Both the position numbers and the translations under genes were made by a program. Positions 46,879-55,207 of a DNA stretch of 64,000 nucleotides are shown here, one piece after another; the stretch's first letter is position 1; each line of letters starts with the position of its first letter. The notes beneath the pieces are model-generated. The model was not told the origin of the DNA and made no database searches. It worked only from the letters and a program-made list of their open reading frames with translations. The stretch lies in contig NZ_CP107917.1 in the NCBI RefSeq assembly GCF_036014175.1, positions 1,116,001 to 1,180,000 of the forward strand. Direction: 5' to 3'. This stretch comes from Streptomyces sp. NBC_00443 (lineage in GTDB: Bacteria > Actinomycetota > Actinomycetes > Streptomycetales > Streptomycetaceae).

Positions 46879-47529
46879 TCAGTCGCGCAGCGCCTCGATC
46901 ACGCTGCCGAGGTGGGCGCGGACGGCCGCCTCGGCCGCCTGCGGGTCCCTGGCCCGGATCGCCTCGATCATGGCCAGGTGCTCGTTCAGGGAGTGCTGCG
47001 GACGACCCGGCCGGAGCGCCAACTGAAAGCGGTGGCGCACCAGTTGTGCGTTGAGCCGCTCCAGCAGTTCCCCGGCCGTGCGCTGGCCGGAGAACTCCCG
47101 GATTCTGGCGTGCAGTTCCTGGTTCAGCTCCGAGTACGTCATCGGCTCGCCGTCGGCCACGGCCTTGGTCATCGCCGCGCCGAGGTCCGCCAGTTGGGTC
47201 AGCTGCTCGTCGCCGGCCGCGACGGCTGCCTTGGCCGCGCACAGCCCCTCCAGGACCATGCGGCACTCGGTGATGGCGACCGCTTCCTCCACGGTCACCA
47301 CCCGCACCCGCGAGCCGCGGTTGCGGATCCGCTCGACCAGTCCCTGTGCCTCCAGATCGATGAGTGCCGCGCGGATGCTGGCCCGTGTCACACCGAACTG
47401 CTCGGCGAGTTCGTTCTCCACCAGCCGCTGCGCCGGTGCCATCTCGCCGTGCAGGATCGCCTGCCGCAGCTGCGCGAGCGCATGCTGCTTGGCCTGCTCT
47501 CCGGTGCTCGGACGGGCTTCCTTCGGCAT
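46879..47529 (-). CDS. GntR-family regulator (FadR/VanR type, FCD domain) of the aromatic pathway
   Basis: A 216-residue regulator. The winged helix is LRQAILHGEMAPAQRLVENELAEQFGVTRASIRAALIDLEAQGLVERIRNRGSRVRVV; the FCD ligand domain follows with metal/ligand residues (RMVLEGLCAAKAA, ELNQELHARIREFSG, LNEHLAMIEAIRARDP). It is the first gene upstream of galB on the same strand (72-bp gap). TTGTCAACAAT stands about 50 bp upstream of its start and also before the aromatic-acid importer, so it probably represses both and responds to a pathway intermediate. Confidence 0.92.
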   Translation of the reverse strand: MPKEARPSTGEQAKQHALAQLRQAILHGEMAPAQRLVENELAEQFGVTRASIRAALIDLEAQGLVERIRNRGSRVRVVTVEEAVAITECRMVLEGLCAAKAAVAAGDEQLTQLADLGAAMTKAVADGEPMTYSELNQELHARIREFSGQRTAGELLERLNAQLVRHRFQLALRPGRPQHSLNEHLAMIEAIRARDPQAAEAAVRAHLGSVIEALRD

Positions 47530-47577
47530 GTGCCCTCCCTGAGTGAGTGCCTGTCGAACGTAAATCTAGCCAAACAG

Positions 47578-47591
47578 AATTGTCAACAATT
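47578..47591. promoter_or_regulatory. Candidate GntR operator (copy 2): palindrome AATTGT-CA-ACAATT
   Basis: A perfect 14-bp palindrome containing TTGTCAACAAT, about 50 bp upstream of the GntR start codon. It shares 11 identical bases with the site at 43177-43187. Confidence 0.7.
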
Positions 47592-47730
47592 TCGTCTGCT
47601 GTATTGAGCGCAAGATCGCGCCCCGCACAGTCGGGAGGTACGCGGTGACGACGGAGTGTCCGCTCGGCGCCGCCGACACCCCACACCCTGTCCACGCCCC
47701 CGCCCCGCTCACCCCGGTTAGGGTCGCGGC

Positions 47731-48075
47731 ATGACGCACAGCTTCGTACTGCACATCCCCGACGCCGAGCTCGAACCCGAGCCCCTCGCCCCCGAGCAGA
47801 TCGTCTCCGGCACGCCCGAGGTGACCGGGAAGGTGGTCTGGGAGTCGGCGGACGGGCGTCAGGTGCGGGGCATCTGGCAGATCACGCCCGGCGTGGTCAC
47901 CGACACGGAGGCCGACGAACTGTTCGTCGTCATCAGCGGGTCGGCCACCATCGAGTTCGAGGGCGGGCCGACGCTGACGGTGGGGCCCGGCGACATGGCC
48001 GTACTGCGCGAGGGTGACCGTACGACCTGGACGGTGCACGAGACGCTGCGCAAGGCGTACGCGATCAACCAGTGA
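47731..48075 (+). CDS. Small cupin-domain protein
   Basis: A 114-residue single-domain cupin. GIWQITPGVVTDTEADELFVVISGSATIEFEGGPTLTVGPGDMAVLREGDRTTWTVHETLRKAY contains both cupin motifs, but the first His pair is replaced (T, E retained), so metal binding is uncertain. Relatives are DUF861/cupin_3-type sugar or amine-related proteins. It is convergent with the LacI regulator, overlapping its 3' end by 11 bases. Function unknown. Confidence 0.85.
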   Translation: MTHSFVLHIPDAELEPEPLAPEQIVSGTPEVTGKVVWESADGRQVRGIWQITPGVVTDTEADELFVVISGSATIEFEGGPTLTVGPGDMAVLREGDRTTWTVHETLRKAYAINQ

Positions 48076-49087
48076 GCGGCGGCGCCGTCGAGCCACGGAT
48101 CTCCAACGTCGGTGCCGCGAGGCGAACTTCGCCCGTTCCCCCACCGCCGTCGAAACGTTCGAGCAGACAGCGGGCCGCGCGCCGGCCGACCTCGTGGCTG
48201 GCGTTGTCGACGCTGGTGAGCCAGACGTGCCGCAGGCGGGCGATGCTCGTGTTGTCGTAGCCGACCACGGACAGGTCGCGCGGCACCCGCAGCCCCGACT
48301 CGTCGGCCGCCGACAGTGCGCCGACGGCGGCGATGTCGTTGACGGCGAAGACGGCCGTCGGCCGGTCCGCCCGGCTCAGCAGACGGACCGTCGTGCGGTA
48401 GCCGCCCTCCTCGGTCATGTCGCTCGGCTCGACGACCGCGCCGGACGCGAGGCCGTGCTCCCGCATGGCCGCCTCGAAGCTGCTCCGGCGCAGCTCACCG
48501 ACCGCGCCGTACCCCGCGATGTGCGCGATACGCCGGTGCCCGAGGCCGATGAGGTGCTCGGTGACCAGGCGGGCGCCCCGCTCGTCGTCGTTGGCGACGA
48601 CGTCCACGCCGGGCAGCCGCGGCTCGCGCGCGCCCGCCACCACCACCGGGAGGCGCTCGGCGACCGCCCCGAGCGCGGCCGGGTCGGGCAGCGTGCCGAC
48701 GACGATCAGGCCGTCGACCCCGAGCTCCAGGAAGGGGCCGGTCGGGTCCTGTCCGGTACGGCGGTTGAGCCGGGCGTCGGCCAGGAGCATGTGCAGGCCG
48801 TTGTCGTGCAGGAGTGAGTTCAGACCGTCGAGCATGTCGACGAACCAAGGATTGCGCAGGTCGTTCAGGAGGACGCCGACCGTGCGGGTGCGCTGCTCGC
48901 TGAGGCTGCGCGCGGCGGCGTTCGGGCGGTAGCCGAGCTCGCGCACGGCCCGCAGGACGGCCTCCCGCTTCTCCGGGCGCACCTGGTCCGAGCCGCGCAG
49001 GACCAGCGAGACCAGCGACTTGGAGACGCCCGCCCGGTCGGCCACATCACGGATCGTCGGCGCTCTCATGGACATGGACCGTTCCAT
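48065..49087 (-). CDS. LacI-family transcriptional regulator (sugar/cyclitol operon)
   Basis: A 340-residue repressor. N-terminal helix-turn-helix TIRDVADRAGVSKSLVSLVLRGSDQVRPEKREAVLRAVRELGYRPNAAARSL, then a periplasmic-binding-protein-like core (TVGVLLNDLRNPWFVDMLDGLN, LGHRRIAHIAG, FAVNDIAAVGALSAADESG). Starts ATG 49087 (AAGGTGAG 7 nt upstream), 49075 and 49069 are all in frame. Palindromes near 49074-49087 and 49168-49179 lie between it and the divergent dehydrogenase gene, so it likely represses both. Confidence 0.92.
   Translation of the reverse strand: MERSMSMRAPTIRDVADRAGVSKSLVSLVLRGSDQVRPEKREAVLRAVRELGYRPNAAARSLSEQRTRTVGVLLNDLRNPWFVDMLDGLNSLLHDNGLHMLLADARLNRRTGQDPTGPFLELGVDGLIVVGTLPDPAALGAVAERLPVVVAGAREPRLPGVDVVANDDERGARLVTEHLIGLGHRRIAHIAGYGAVGELRRSSFEAAMREHGLASGAVVEPSDMTEEGGYRTTVRLLSRADRPTAVFAVNDIAAVGALSAADESGLRVPRDLSVVGYDNTSIARLRHVWLTSVDNASHEVGRRAARCLLERFDGGGGTGEVRLAAPTLEIRGSTAPPLTG
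49074..49087. promoter_or_regulatory. LacI-type operator 1 (ATGGACCGTTCCAT), overlapping the LacI start
   Basis: A near-palindrome with two central mismatches, matching TGGACC at the second site 80 bp away. Being at the 5' end of the lacI-family gene it could give autorepression. Confidence 0.5.
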
Positions 49088-49167
49088 GCGGTGCTCACCT
49101 TGTCAAAGGGGCCGGGAAAGGGTTGACACCGGCGCCGGACCGCACCCAAGGTGATTTGGACAGCAGA

Positions 49168-49179
49168 TGGACCGGTCCA
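49168..49179. promoter_or_regulatory. LacI-type operator 2 (TGGACCGGTCCA)
   Basis: A perfect 12-bp palindrome with a central CG, 25 bp upstream of the divergent dehydrogenase start. It is a likely target of the adjacent LacI-family regulator. Confidence 0.65.
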
Positions 49180-49203
49180 AAGGAAGTCCAAGGAAGGGCT
49201 GCA

Positions 49204-50361
49204 ATGGTGGATACGCTCGGTGTCGCCGTCGTCGGATTCGGCTGGATGGGGCGGGTGCACAGCCAGGCGTACGCCCGTGTCCCGCACCATTACCCGCAGC
49301 TGGCCCTGCGTCCGCGGCTCGTGACCGTCGCCGAGGAGGTGCCCGGCCGGGCCGAGGAGGCCGCCGCGCAGTTCGGCTTCGCCTCGACGACCCGTGACTG
49401 GCGCGAGGTGGCCGCCGACCCGCGCGTGCGGGCGGTCAGCATCACCGCGCCGAACTTCCTGCACCGCGAGATCGGCGTCGCGATGGCCGAGGCGGGCAAG
49501 CACATCTGGATCGAGAAGCCGGTGGGCCTGTCCGCCGCGGACGCCCAGGCGGTCGCCGACGCCGTCGCCAAGGCCGGCGTCCAGGGCGCGGTCGGCTTCA
49601 ACTACCGCAACGCGCCCGCCGTGGAGGCGGCCCGCGACCTCATCGCGGCCGGCGAGATCGGCACCGTCACCCACGTCCGCGTCCGCCTCTTCAGCGACTA
49701 CGCCGCCCACCCCGACGGCGCCCTGACCTGGCGGTACGAGAAGGAGCGCGGCGGCAGCGGGGTGCTGGGCGACCTCGCCTCGCACGGCGCCGACCTGGCC
49801 CGCCATCTGCTCGGCGACATCGCCTCCCTGACCGCCGACACGGCGATCTTCCTCCCGGAGCGGGCCCGCCCCACCGGCGCCACGGCCGGCCACAGCCGCG
49901 CCACCGGGGGCGAGCTCGGGCCGGTCGAGAACGAGGACTACGTCAACTGCCTGCTGCGCTTCGACTCGGGCGCACGCGGCGTGCTGGAAGCCTGCCGGGT
50001 CTCGGTCGGCGAACAGAACAACTACGGCTTCGAGGTGCACGGCACCAAGGGCGCGGTCTTCTGGGACTTCCGGCGGATGAACGAACTCGGCATCAGCCGC
50101 GGCACGACCTACCAGGACCAGCCGGTCAGCACGGTGTACGTCGGCCCGGGCGACGGCGAGTTCGGCGCCTTCCAGCCCGGCGCGGCGAACGCCATGGGCT
50201 ACGACGACCTCAAGGTCATCGAGGCGTCCCGCTTCCTGCGCTCGGTCGCCGAGGGCGTCCCGCACGGGGCCACCCTTCAGGACGCGGTGCACAGCGCCGC
50301 CGTACTGGATGCGATGGCGCGGTCGGCTCAGAGCCGCGCGTGGGTGTCCGTGGACGCGTAG
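49204..50361 (+). CDS. Gfo/Idh/MocA-family NAD(P)-dependent dehydrogenase (1)
   Basis: A 385-residue oxidoreductase starting ATG 49204 with GGAAGGG 3-9 nt upstream. N-terminal Rossmann fold GVAVVGFGWMGRVHSQAYARV, catalytic-lysine motif WIEKPVGLS, then GFNYRNAPAVEAARDLIAAGEIG and the C-terminal sheet domain. Family members oxidise inositols or sugars. It is the sole gene to the right of the LacI regulator before a divergent membrane protein, so it defines a small LacI-controlled unit. Confidence 0.9.
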   Translation: MVDTLGVAVVGFGWMGRVHSQAYARVPHHYPQLALRPRLVTVAEEVPGRAEEAAAQFGFASTTRDWREVAADPRVRAVSITAPNFLHREIGVAMAEAGKHIWIEKPVGLSAADAQAVADAVAKAGVQGAVGFNYRNAPAVEAARDLIAAGEIGTVTHVRVRLFSDYAAHPDGALTWRYEKERGGSGVLGDLASHGADLARHLLGDIASLTADTAIFLPERARPTGATAGHSRATGGELGPVENEDYVNCLLRFDSGARGVLEACRVSVGEQNNYGFEVHGTKGAVFWDFRRMNELGISRGTTYQDQPVSTVYVGPGDGEFGAFQPGAANAMGYDDLKVIEASRFLRSVAEGVPHGATLQDAVHSAAVLDAMARSAQSRAWVSVDA

Positions 50362-50370
50362 CCGGCGCGG

Positions 50371-50994
50371 TCAGTGGTCGGCGTGCAGGCGGGCGCGCAG
50401 GCCGAGGGAGACCTTGAGCGGGATCAGGACGAGCCACCACCACGCGGCGGCGGCCCCGGCCACCAGGGTCAACGGGATGGTGAGGAGGAACACCGTCACC
50501 GTCACGGCGAGATCGAGGGCGTAGAGCCCGAAGCCGCCCACCGGGGTGACGTCGCCGCGCAGCCACGGGCGCCGGGCCAGGACGGCGACCAGGGCGAGGT
50601 GGGCCGCGCCGAGCGCCGCGACCGACGCGGCGTAGATCGCGACCGAGACGGGGTCGTGCCCGTACTCGGAGATCAGCCTGGTGGGGAACGGCAGCAGCGC
50701 CGCGATGCCCAGACCGAAGACGGACAGGGTGATGAGCTGTCCGTCGACCTCGCGTACGGTGCGGAAGATGCTGCGGTGGTCGCGCCAGAAGCTGCCCAGC
50801 ACCACCACGCTGAGGGCGTAGGCGCCGAAGTCCGGGAGCACGTCGCGCAACGCGTCGTGGTACTCCCGCTCGGTCAGCTCCCGCGGCACGTTGAGGTCCA
50901 GGACGAGCAGGGTGATGGCGATGGCGAACACGCCGTCGGCGAGCGCCAGCAGCCGTTCGGGCCCACCGTCCGGGTTCGATTTCCACATGCGCAC
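50371..50994 (-). CDS. TMEM175-family (DUF1211) potassium channel-like protein
   Basis: A 207-residue membrane protein with about six segments. The first one contains the selectivity-type motif LLALADGVFAIAITLLVLDLNVP, close to the FSDGVFAIAIT signature of TMEM175 channels; the helix WRDHRSIFRTVREVDGQLI also fits. Bacterial members form tetrameric K+ channels. It is convergent with the dehydrogenase gene, 9 bp between stops. Start GTG 50994 or ATG 50988. Confidence 0.85.
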   Translation of the reverse strand: MRMWKSNPDGGPERLLALADGVFAIAITLLVLDLNVPRELTEREYHDALRDVLPDFGAYALSVVVLGSFWRDHRSIFRTVREVDGQLITLSVFGLGIAALLPFPTRLISEYGHDPVSVAIYAASVAALGAAHLALVAVLARRPWLRGDVTPVGGFGLYALDLAVTVTVFLLTIPLTLVAGAAAAWWWLVLIPLKVSLGLRARLHADH

Positions 50995-51054
50995 GACGGT
51001 AGGGAGCCAGGGCGAGTCGAGCGGGCGTACACGCCAGGGGCACGGCCTCGATCG

Positions 51055-52083
51055 TCATCCGATGGGCGTGGGCATGTTGTACGGGGTCACCACTTGGATC
51101 GCCGACGGCAGCGTGGGTCCCGCGGGCGGCAGCGCGCCGTGGGCCCGCATGACGATGTGGCAGGCCTCGCGCATGTCCTGGCGCAGGTCGTGGTGGAGGA
51201 CGGCGGACAGGCGGTGCTCGCGCAGCAGGCGGGTGTTGTCGTGGTCGAGGTCGTGCGCGACGAACACCGCGCACGGCCGGCCGAGGTCCTCGAAGGCGCG
51301 CAGCGTGGCGATGTTGCCGCCGCCGATCGAGTAGACCGCGCGGATCCGCGGGTCGCGCTCCAGGGCGGCCCTCACCAGGTCGTACTGGGTGGCGTCCAGG
51401 CCCTGCCCCTCAGCGAGTTCGACCAGCGTGCGCTCGGGGTGCCGGGCGCGCATGGCGCTGCGGAAGCCCATCTCGCGCTCCTCCTCGTTGCGGAAGAAGC
51501 CGCTGCTGAGGCTGGTGAGGACATGGCCGGGACGGTCGCCGAGCCACTGGCCCATGAGGTATGCGGCGGTCGCACCGGCGGCCCGGTTGTCGATGCCGAC
51601 GTACGCGAGGCGGGGAGTGGACGGCAGGTCCGTCACGAGGGTCACCACGGGGATGCCCAACTCCGCGAGCCGCGCGACGGCGGCGGTGATCTCGGGGACG
51701 TCCGGGGCCTTCAGGATCACGCCCTGTGAACCGCGCCGGCCTATCCGGTCCAGGGTCCTCGTCAGCTCCTCCACCGGGCCCGTCTCGCGGAAGTGGAAGC
51801 GGGAGCGCACGACGGCCGGGTGCAGGGCCGGCAGCTCGGCCTCCAGGGCGGCCCGTACGGCCGTGGAGAACCGCTCCGGCGTCTGCATCACTATGTCGAT
51901 CATGAAGGTACGGCCCACCAGCCGGACCTGTGTGCGCTGCCGGTCCAGGTCGGCTATCGCCTGGCTGACCTCGCGCGCGGTGCTCTCCCGCACCCCGCCC
52001 CGCCCGTTCAGAACCCGGTCGACCGTGGCCTCGCTCAGTCCCGCCTGACGTGCGATCTCGCGGATCGGGAACGGGTGGCCCAT
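51055..52083 (-). CDS. LacI-family transcriptional regulator (2)
   Basis: A 342-residue repressor. ATG 52083 (MGHPFPIREIARQAGLSEATVDRVLNGRGGVRESTAREVSQAI) has AAGGAG seven bases upstream; the open frame extends 20 codons more without support. The sugar-binding domain is divergent from the first LacI but typical (IGRRGSQGVILKAPDVPEITAAVARLAELGIPVVTLVTDLP, YVGIDNRAAGATAAYLMGQWL). It is divergent from the PhyH gene, with a perfect palindrome between them, so it probably represses the PhyH-SDR-Idh operon. Confidence 0.92.
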   Translation of the reverse strand: MGHPFPIREIARQAGLSEATVDRVLNGRGGVRESTAREVSQAIADLDRQRTQVRLVGRTFMIDIVMQTPERFSTAVRAALEAELPALHPAVVRSRFHFRETGPVEELTRTLDRIGRRGSQGVILKAPDVPEITAAVARLAELGIPVVTLVTDLPSTPRLAYVGIDNRAAGATAAYLMGQWLGDRPGHVLTSLSSGFFRNEEEREMGFRSAMRARHPERTLVELAEGQGLDATQYDLVRAALERDPRIRAVYSIGGGNIATLRAFEDLGRPCAVFVAHDLDHDNTRLLREHRLSAVLHHDLRQDMREACHIVMRAHGALPPAGPTLPSAIQVVTPYNMPTPIG

Positions 52084-52136
52084 GCGACGGCTCCTTGAGG
52101 GGTTTTTGATGGTCGCCTGCTGGTTGTTCGAGGGGA

Positions 52137-52148
52137 TTGTCATGACAA
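52137..52148. promoter_or_regulatory. Perfect palindrome TTGTCATGACAA between LacI(2) and PhyH genes
   Basis: Twelve bases, exact dyad, 53 bp from the LacI(2) start and 42 bp from the PhyH start. It is the probable operator for this divergent pair. Confidence 0.7.
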
Positions 52149-52190
52149 GAATGGCAGCGCTGAGTCGCCCCTGTCACCGAGAGGACGCCG

Positions 52191-53351
52191 ATGTCCTTCA
52201 CCCCCGTACACCGCCGGGCCTGGCTGTCCGAGCACGACTGCGACCTCGCCGGCTTCCGTGAGGTGGTCGAGCGGACCACGGACCTCGCCGACTACCCGTA
52301 CGCCTCCGCCGTGGAGCGCAACGTCCTGATCTACGACAGCGACCGCCTCCGCAAGGCGCAGGACGGCAGGGCGGTGCGGGCCGAGCTGGTGCGCGCCCTC
52401 ACCGACGGGCCGGGCATCGTGGTCTTCCAGGGCGCCTTCCCGGACCCCGAGATCGTCGACCGGCTGAGCGCCGTGTTCGACGCCCTGATCGCCGAGCAGC
52501 GCGCCTCGGGCACGAGCGCCGGGGACCACTTCGCCAAGCCGGGCGCCAACGACCGGGTCTGGAACGCGCTGGAGAAGGCGGCCCTCTACGACCCCGAGGC
52601 GTTCGCCGACTACTACGCCAACGACATCCTCGCGCTGGTCTCCCGCGCCTGGCTCGGCCCCGGATACCAGGTGACCTCGCAGGTGAACGTGGTCAACGCG
52701 GGCGGCGCGGCGCAGACCGTGCACCGCGACTACCACCTGGGCTTCCTCTCCAACGAGGTCGCGGCCGCCTTCCCGGCCCATGTCCACGTCCTCTCCCCCG
52801 TGCTCACCCTCCAGGGCGCCGTCGCGCACTGCGACATGCCGGTGCGGTCCGGGCCGACGATGTACCTGCCGTACTCGCAGACGTACGAGCCCGGCTACCT
52901 GGCCTGGCGACTGCCCGAGTTCCAGGAGTACTTCGAGGCGCACCACGTCCAGCTCCCCCTCGCCAAGGGCGACGCGGCCTTCTTCAACCCGGCGTTGTTC
53001 CACGCGGCCGGCACCAACCGGTCGGCGGACATCAGGCGGATGGCGAACCTCCTCCAGGTGTCCTCCGCGTTCGGACGGGCGATGGAGACGGTGGACCGCG
53101 AGGCCGTGGCGAACGCCGTCTACCCCGTGCTGCTGGCGCGCACGGGCGTGGACGAGGCGTGGACGGCGAACGTCATCGCAGCGAGCGCCGAGGGCTACCC
53201 CTTCCCCACGAACCTCGACAGCGACCCACCGGTCGACGGCCTGGCCCCGCCCTCCCAGGCGGACGTCGTACGGCGCGCGCTGCACGAGGCATGGACTCCC
53301 GAGGCTCTGCGGGACGAGCTGCGGGCCGGCGCCGAGCGGCGCCAGAGCTGA
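52191..53351 (+). CDS. Phytanoyl-CoA dioxygenase (PhyH) family Fe(II)/2-oxoglutarate oxygenase
   Basis: A 386-residue oxygenase. The iron site is visible as HRDYH (His-x-Asp) in QTVHRDYHLGFLSNE and a distal His plus Arg in FFNPALFHAAGTNRSADIRR, which bind Fe(II) and 2-oxoglutarate. PhyH-type enzymes hydroxylate diverse small molecules. The gene starts an operon with an SDR and two Gfo/Idh/MocA dehydrogenases, so it probably opens or demethylates/hydroxylates a cyclitol- or sugar-like compound. The substrate is unknown. It has a divergent LacI regulator. Confidence 0.88.
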   Translation: MSFTPVHRRAWLSEHDCDLAGFREVVERTTDLADYPYASAVERNVLIYDSDRLRKAQDGRAVRAELVRALTDGPGIVVFQGAFPDPEIVDRLSAVFDALIAEQRASGTSAGDHFAKPGANDRVWNALEKAALYDPEAFADYYANDILALVSRAWLGPGYQVTSQVNVVNAGGAAQTVHRDYHLGFLSNEVAAAFPAHVHVLSPVLTLQGAVAHCDMPVRSGPTMYLPYSQTYEPGYLAWRLPEFQEYFEAHHVQLPLAKGDAAFFNPALFHAAGTNRSADIRRMANLLQVSSAFGRAMETVDREAVANAVYPVLLARTGVDEAWTANVIAASAEGYPFPTNLDSDPPVDGLAPPSQADVVRRALHEAWTPEALRDELRAGAERRQS

Positions 53352-53368
53352 AAGGACCCGAAGAAGAC

Positions 53369-54144
53369 ATGGGACTTCTCGACGACAAGGTCATCCTCGT
53401 CAACGGCGGAAGCCAGGGCGTGGGCGCCGCCATCGCGCGTGCCGCCGTGCGCGAGGGGCGGTCGTGGCCGTCACCGGGCGGCGCACCGAACCTGGTGAAG
53501 CCCTGGTGGCCGAGCTGGCCGCCGCCGGCGGCAAGGCCCTGTTCGTGCGGGCCGACCTGTCGGACGCCGAGCAGGCGAAGACCTCCGTCGCCGAGGTCGT
53601 CGACGCGTACGGCCGGGTCGACTGCCTGGTCAACTCGGCGGGGCTGACATCCCGGGGCACGCTGCTCGACACCACGCCCGAGCTGTTCGACCAGCACATC
53701 GCGATCAACCTCAAGGCGCCGTTCTTCGCCATGCAGGCCGCCGTCCAGGACATGGTCGCCCGCAAGGCGCCCGGCACGATCGTCAACATCATCACGTCCT
53801 CGGCACACGGCGGGCAGCCGTTCCTCGCGCCGTACGTCTCCGCCAAGGCCGGCCTGATCGGCCTGACCCGCAACGCCGCGCACGCCCACCGCTGGGACCG
53901 GGTCCGCATCAACGGCCTCAACATCGGCTGGACGGCCACCGAGGGCGAGGACGCCACGCAGAAGGCCTTCCACGGTGCGGACGACGGCTGGCGTGAGGAG
54001 GCCGCCGCGCAGCTGCCGATGGGCAAGCTGGGCCAGCCGGACGAGATCGCCGACTTCGTGGTGTTCCTGCTGTCGGAGCGGTCCGGGGTGGTCACGGGAT
54101 CGGTGATCGACTGGGACCAGAACGTCCTGGGCGGCCTCGACTAG
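53369..54144 (+). pseudogene. Short-chain dehydrogenase/reductase, one frame break near 53456
   Basis: An SDR of about 258 residues if repaired. The ATG at 53369 gives MGLLDDKVILVNGGSQGVGAAIARAAVREG, with the GxxxGxG NAD motif. The rest lies in another frame: AVVAVTGRRTEPGEALVAELAAAGGKALFVRADLSD, NSAG, catalytic Ser in NIITSSAHGGQPFLAPYVSAKAGLIGL with YxxxK. One extra G in the GGGG at 53455-53458 joins both halves. It sits between PhyH and an IolG-like gene. Apart from the break all active-site residues are intact, so a sequence error is likely. Confidence 0.88.
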
Positions 54145-54202
54145 ATCTTCGTCAGCGCTCCGACCTCTCCCCCGCAAGCCCCGTACCCAAGGAAGCAGAA
54201 CC

Positions 54203-55207
54203 ATGCGTATTGGAATCCTCGGCCTCGGCCGCATCGGCGCCTTCCACGCCGAGACCCTCTCCGGACTCGACGCGGTCGACTCCCTCGTCGTCACCGACCC
54301 GTTCGCGGACGCCGCCAAGGCCGCCGCGGAGCGGTTCGGCGCCGAGGTCGTGGACTCGCCCGAGGCCCTGCTAGCCGCCGGCGTGGACGGCATCGTCGTC
54401 GCGGCGGCGACGGACGCCCACCCCGCGCTGATCCTGGCCGGCGTCCAGGCCGGCATCCCCGTCTTCTGCGAGAAGCCGGTCGCCAGGACCATGGCCGAGG
54501 GCGTCGAGGTGCTCAAGGCCGTCCGGGGCAAGGACGTGCCGATCCAGATCGGCTACAACCGCCGCTTCGACGCCGGGTTCGTCAACGCCCGCGCGGCCGT
54601 GCGGAACGGCGAGCTCGGCAAGCTGCACACGGTCCGCTCGACCACGCTGGACCCGGCGCCGCCGCCCGCCGCGTACATCGCCGCCTCCGGTGGCATCTTC
54701 CGGGACTGCTCGGTGCACGACTTCGACATCATCCGCTGGGTGACCGGCCGCGAGGTGAGGGAGGTGTACGCCGTCGGCGGCAACAGGGGCGCCGACTACA
54801 TCAAGGAGGCGGGGGACGCCGACACCACCGGCGCGATCCTCACCCTGGACGACGGCACGATCGCGGTCGTCTCCAACTCCCGCCACAACGCCCGGGGTCA
54901 CGATGTCCGCATGGAGATCCACGGCTTCACGGACTCCATCGCGGTCGGCCTGGAGGACAAGCTGCCGCTGCGCTCGGTCGAGCCGGGCGTGACCTTCCCG
55001 GCGGGCACGCCGCACGACTTCTTCATGGACCGCTTCAGCGCCGCCTACCGCGCCGAACTCACCGCGTTCACCGAAGTCGTGGCGGGTACCCGGCCCTCGC
55101 CGTGCACGATCGAGGACGCCCTGGAGGCGGGCTGGATCGCCGACGCCTGCACGCTGTCTCTGCACGAGCACCGTCCGGTGACGATCGAGGAGGTACGGCA
55201 GGGATGA
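54203..55207 (+). CDS. iolG: Inositol 2-dehydrogenase-like Gfo/Idh/MocA protein (IolG-like)
   Basis: A 334-residue NAD-dependent dehydrogenase oxidising myo-inositol or a related cyclitol to the inosose. RIGILGLGRIGAFHAETLSG, FCEKPVARTMAEGVEVLKAV with the catalytic Lys, IGYNRRFDAGFVNARAAV and the active-site segment FRDCSVHDFDIIRWVTGREV (Asp/His pair of IolG) agree with inositol 2-dehydrogenases. It follows the SDR gene by 58 bp and overlaps the next dehydrogenase gene by four bases. Confidence 0.9.
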   Translation: MRIGILGLGRIGAFHAETLSGLDAVDSLVVTDPFADAAKAAAERFGAEVVDSPEALLAAGVDGIVVAAATDAHPALILAGVQAGIPVFCEKPVARTMAEGVEVLKAVRGKDVPIQIGYNRRFDAGFVNARAAVRNGELGKLHTVRSTTLDPAPPPAAYIAASGGIFRDCSVHDFDIIRWVTGREVREVYAVGGNRGADYIKEAGDADTTGAILTLDDGTIAVVSNSRHNARGHDVRMEIHGFTDSIAVGLEDKLPLRSVEPGVTFPAGTPHDFFMDRFSAAYRAELTAFTEVVAGTRPSPCTIEDALEAGWIADACTLSLHEHRPVTIEEVRQG

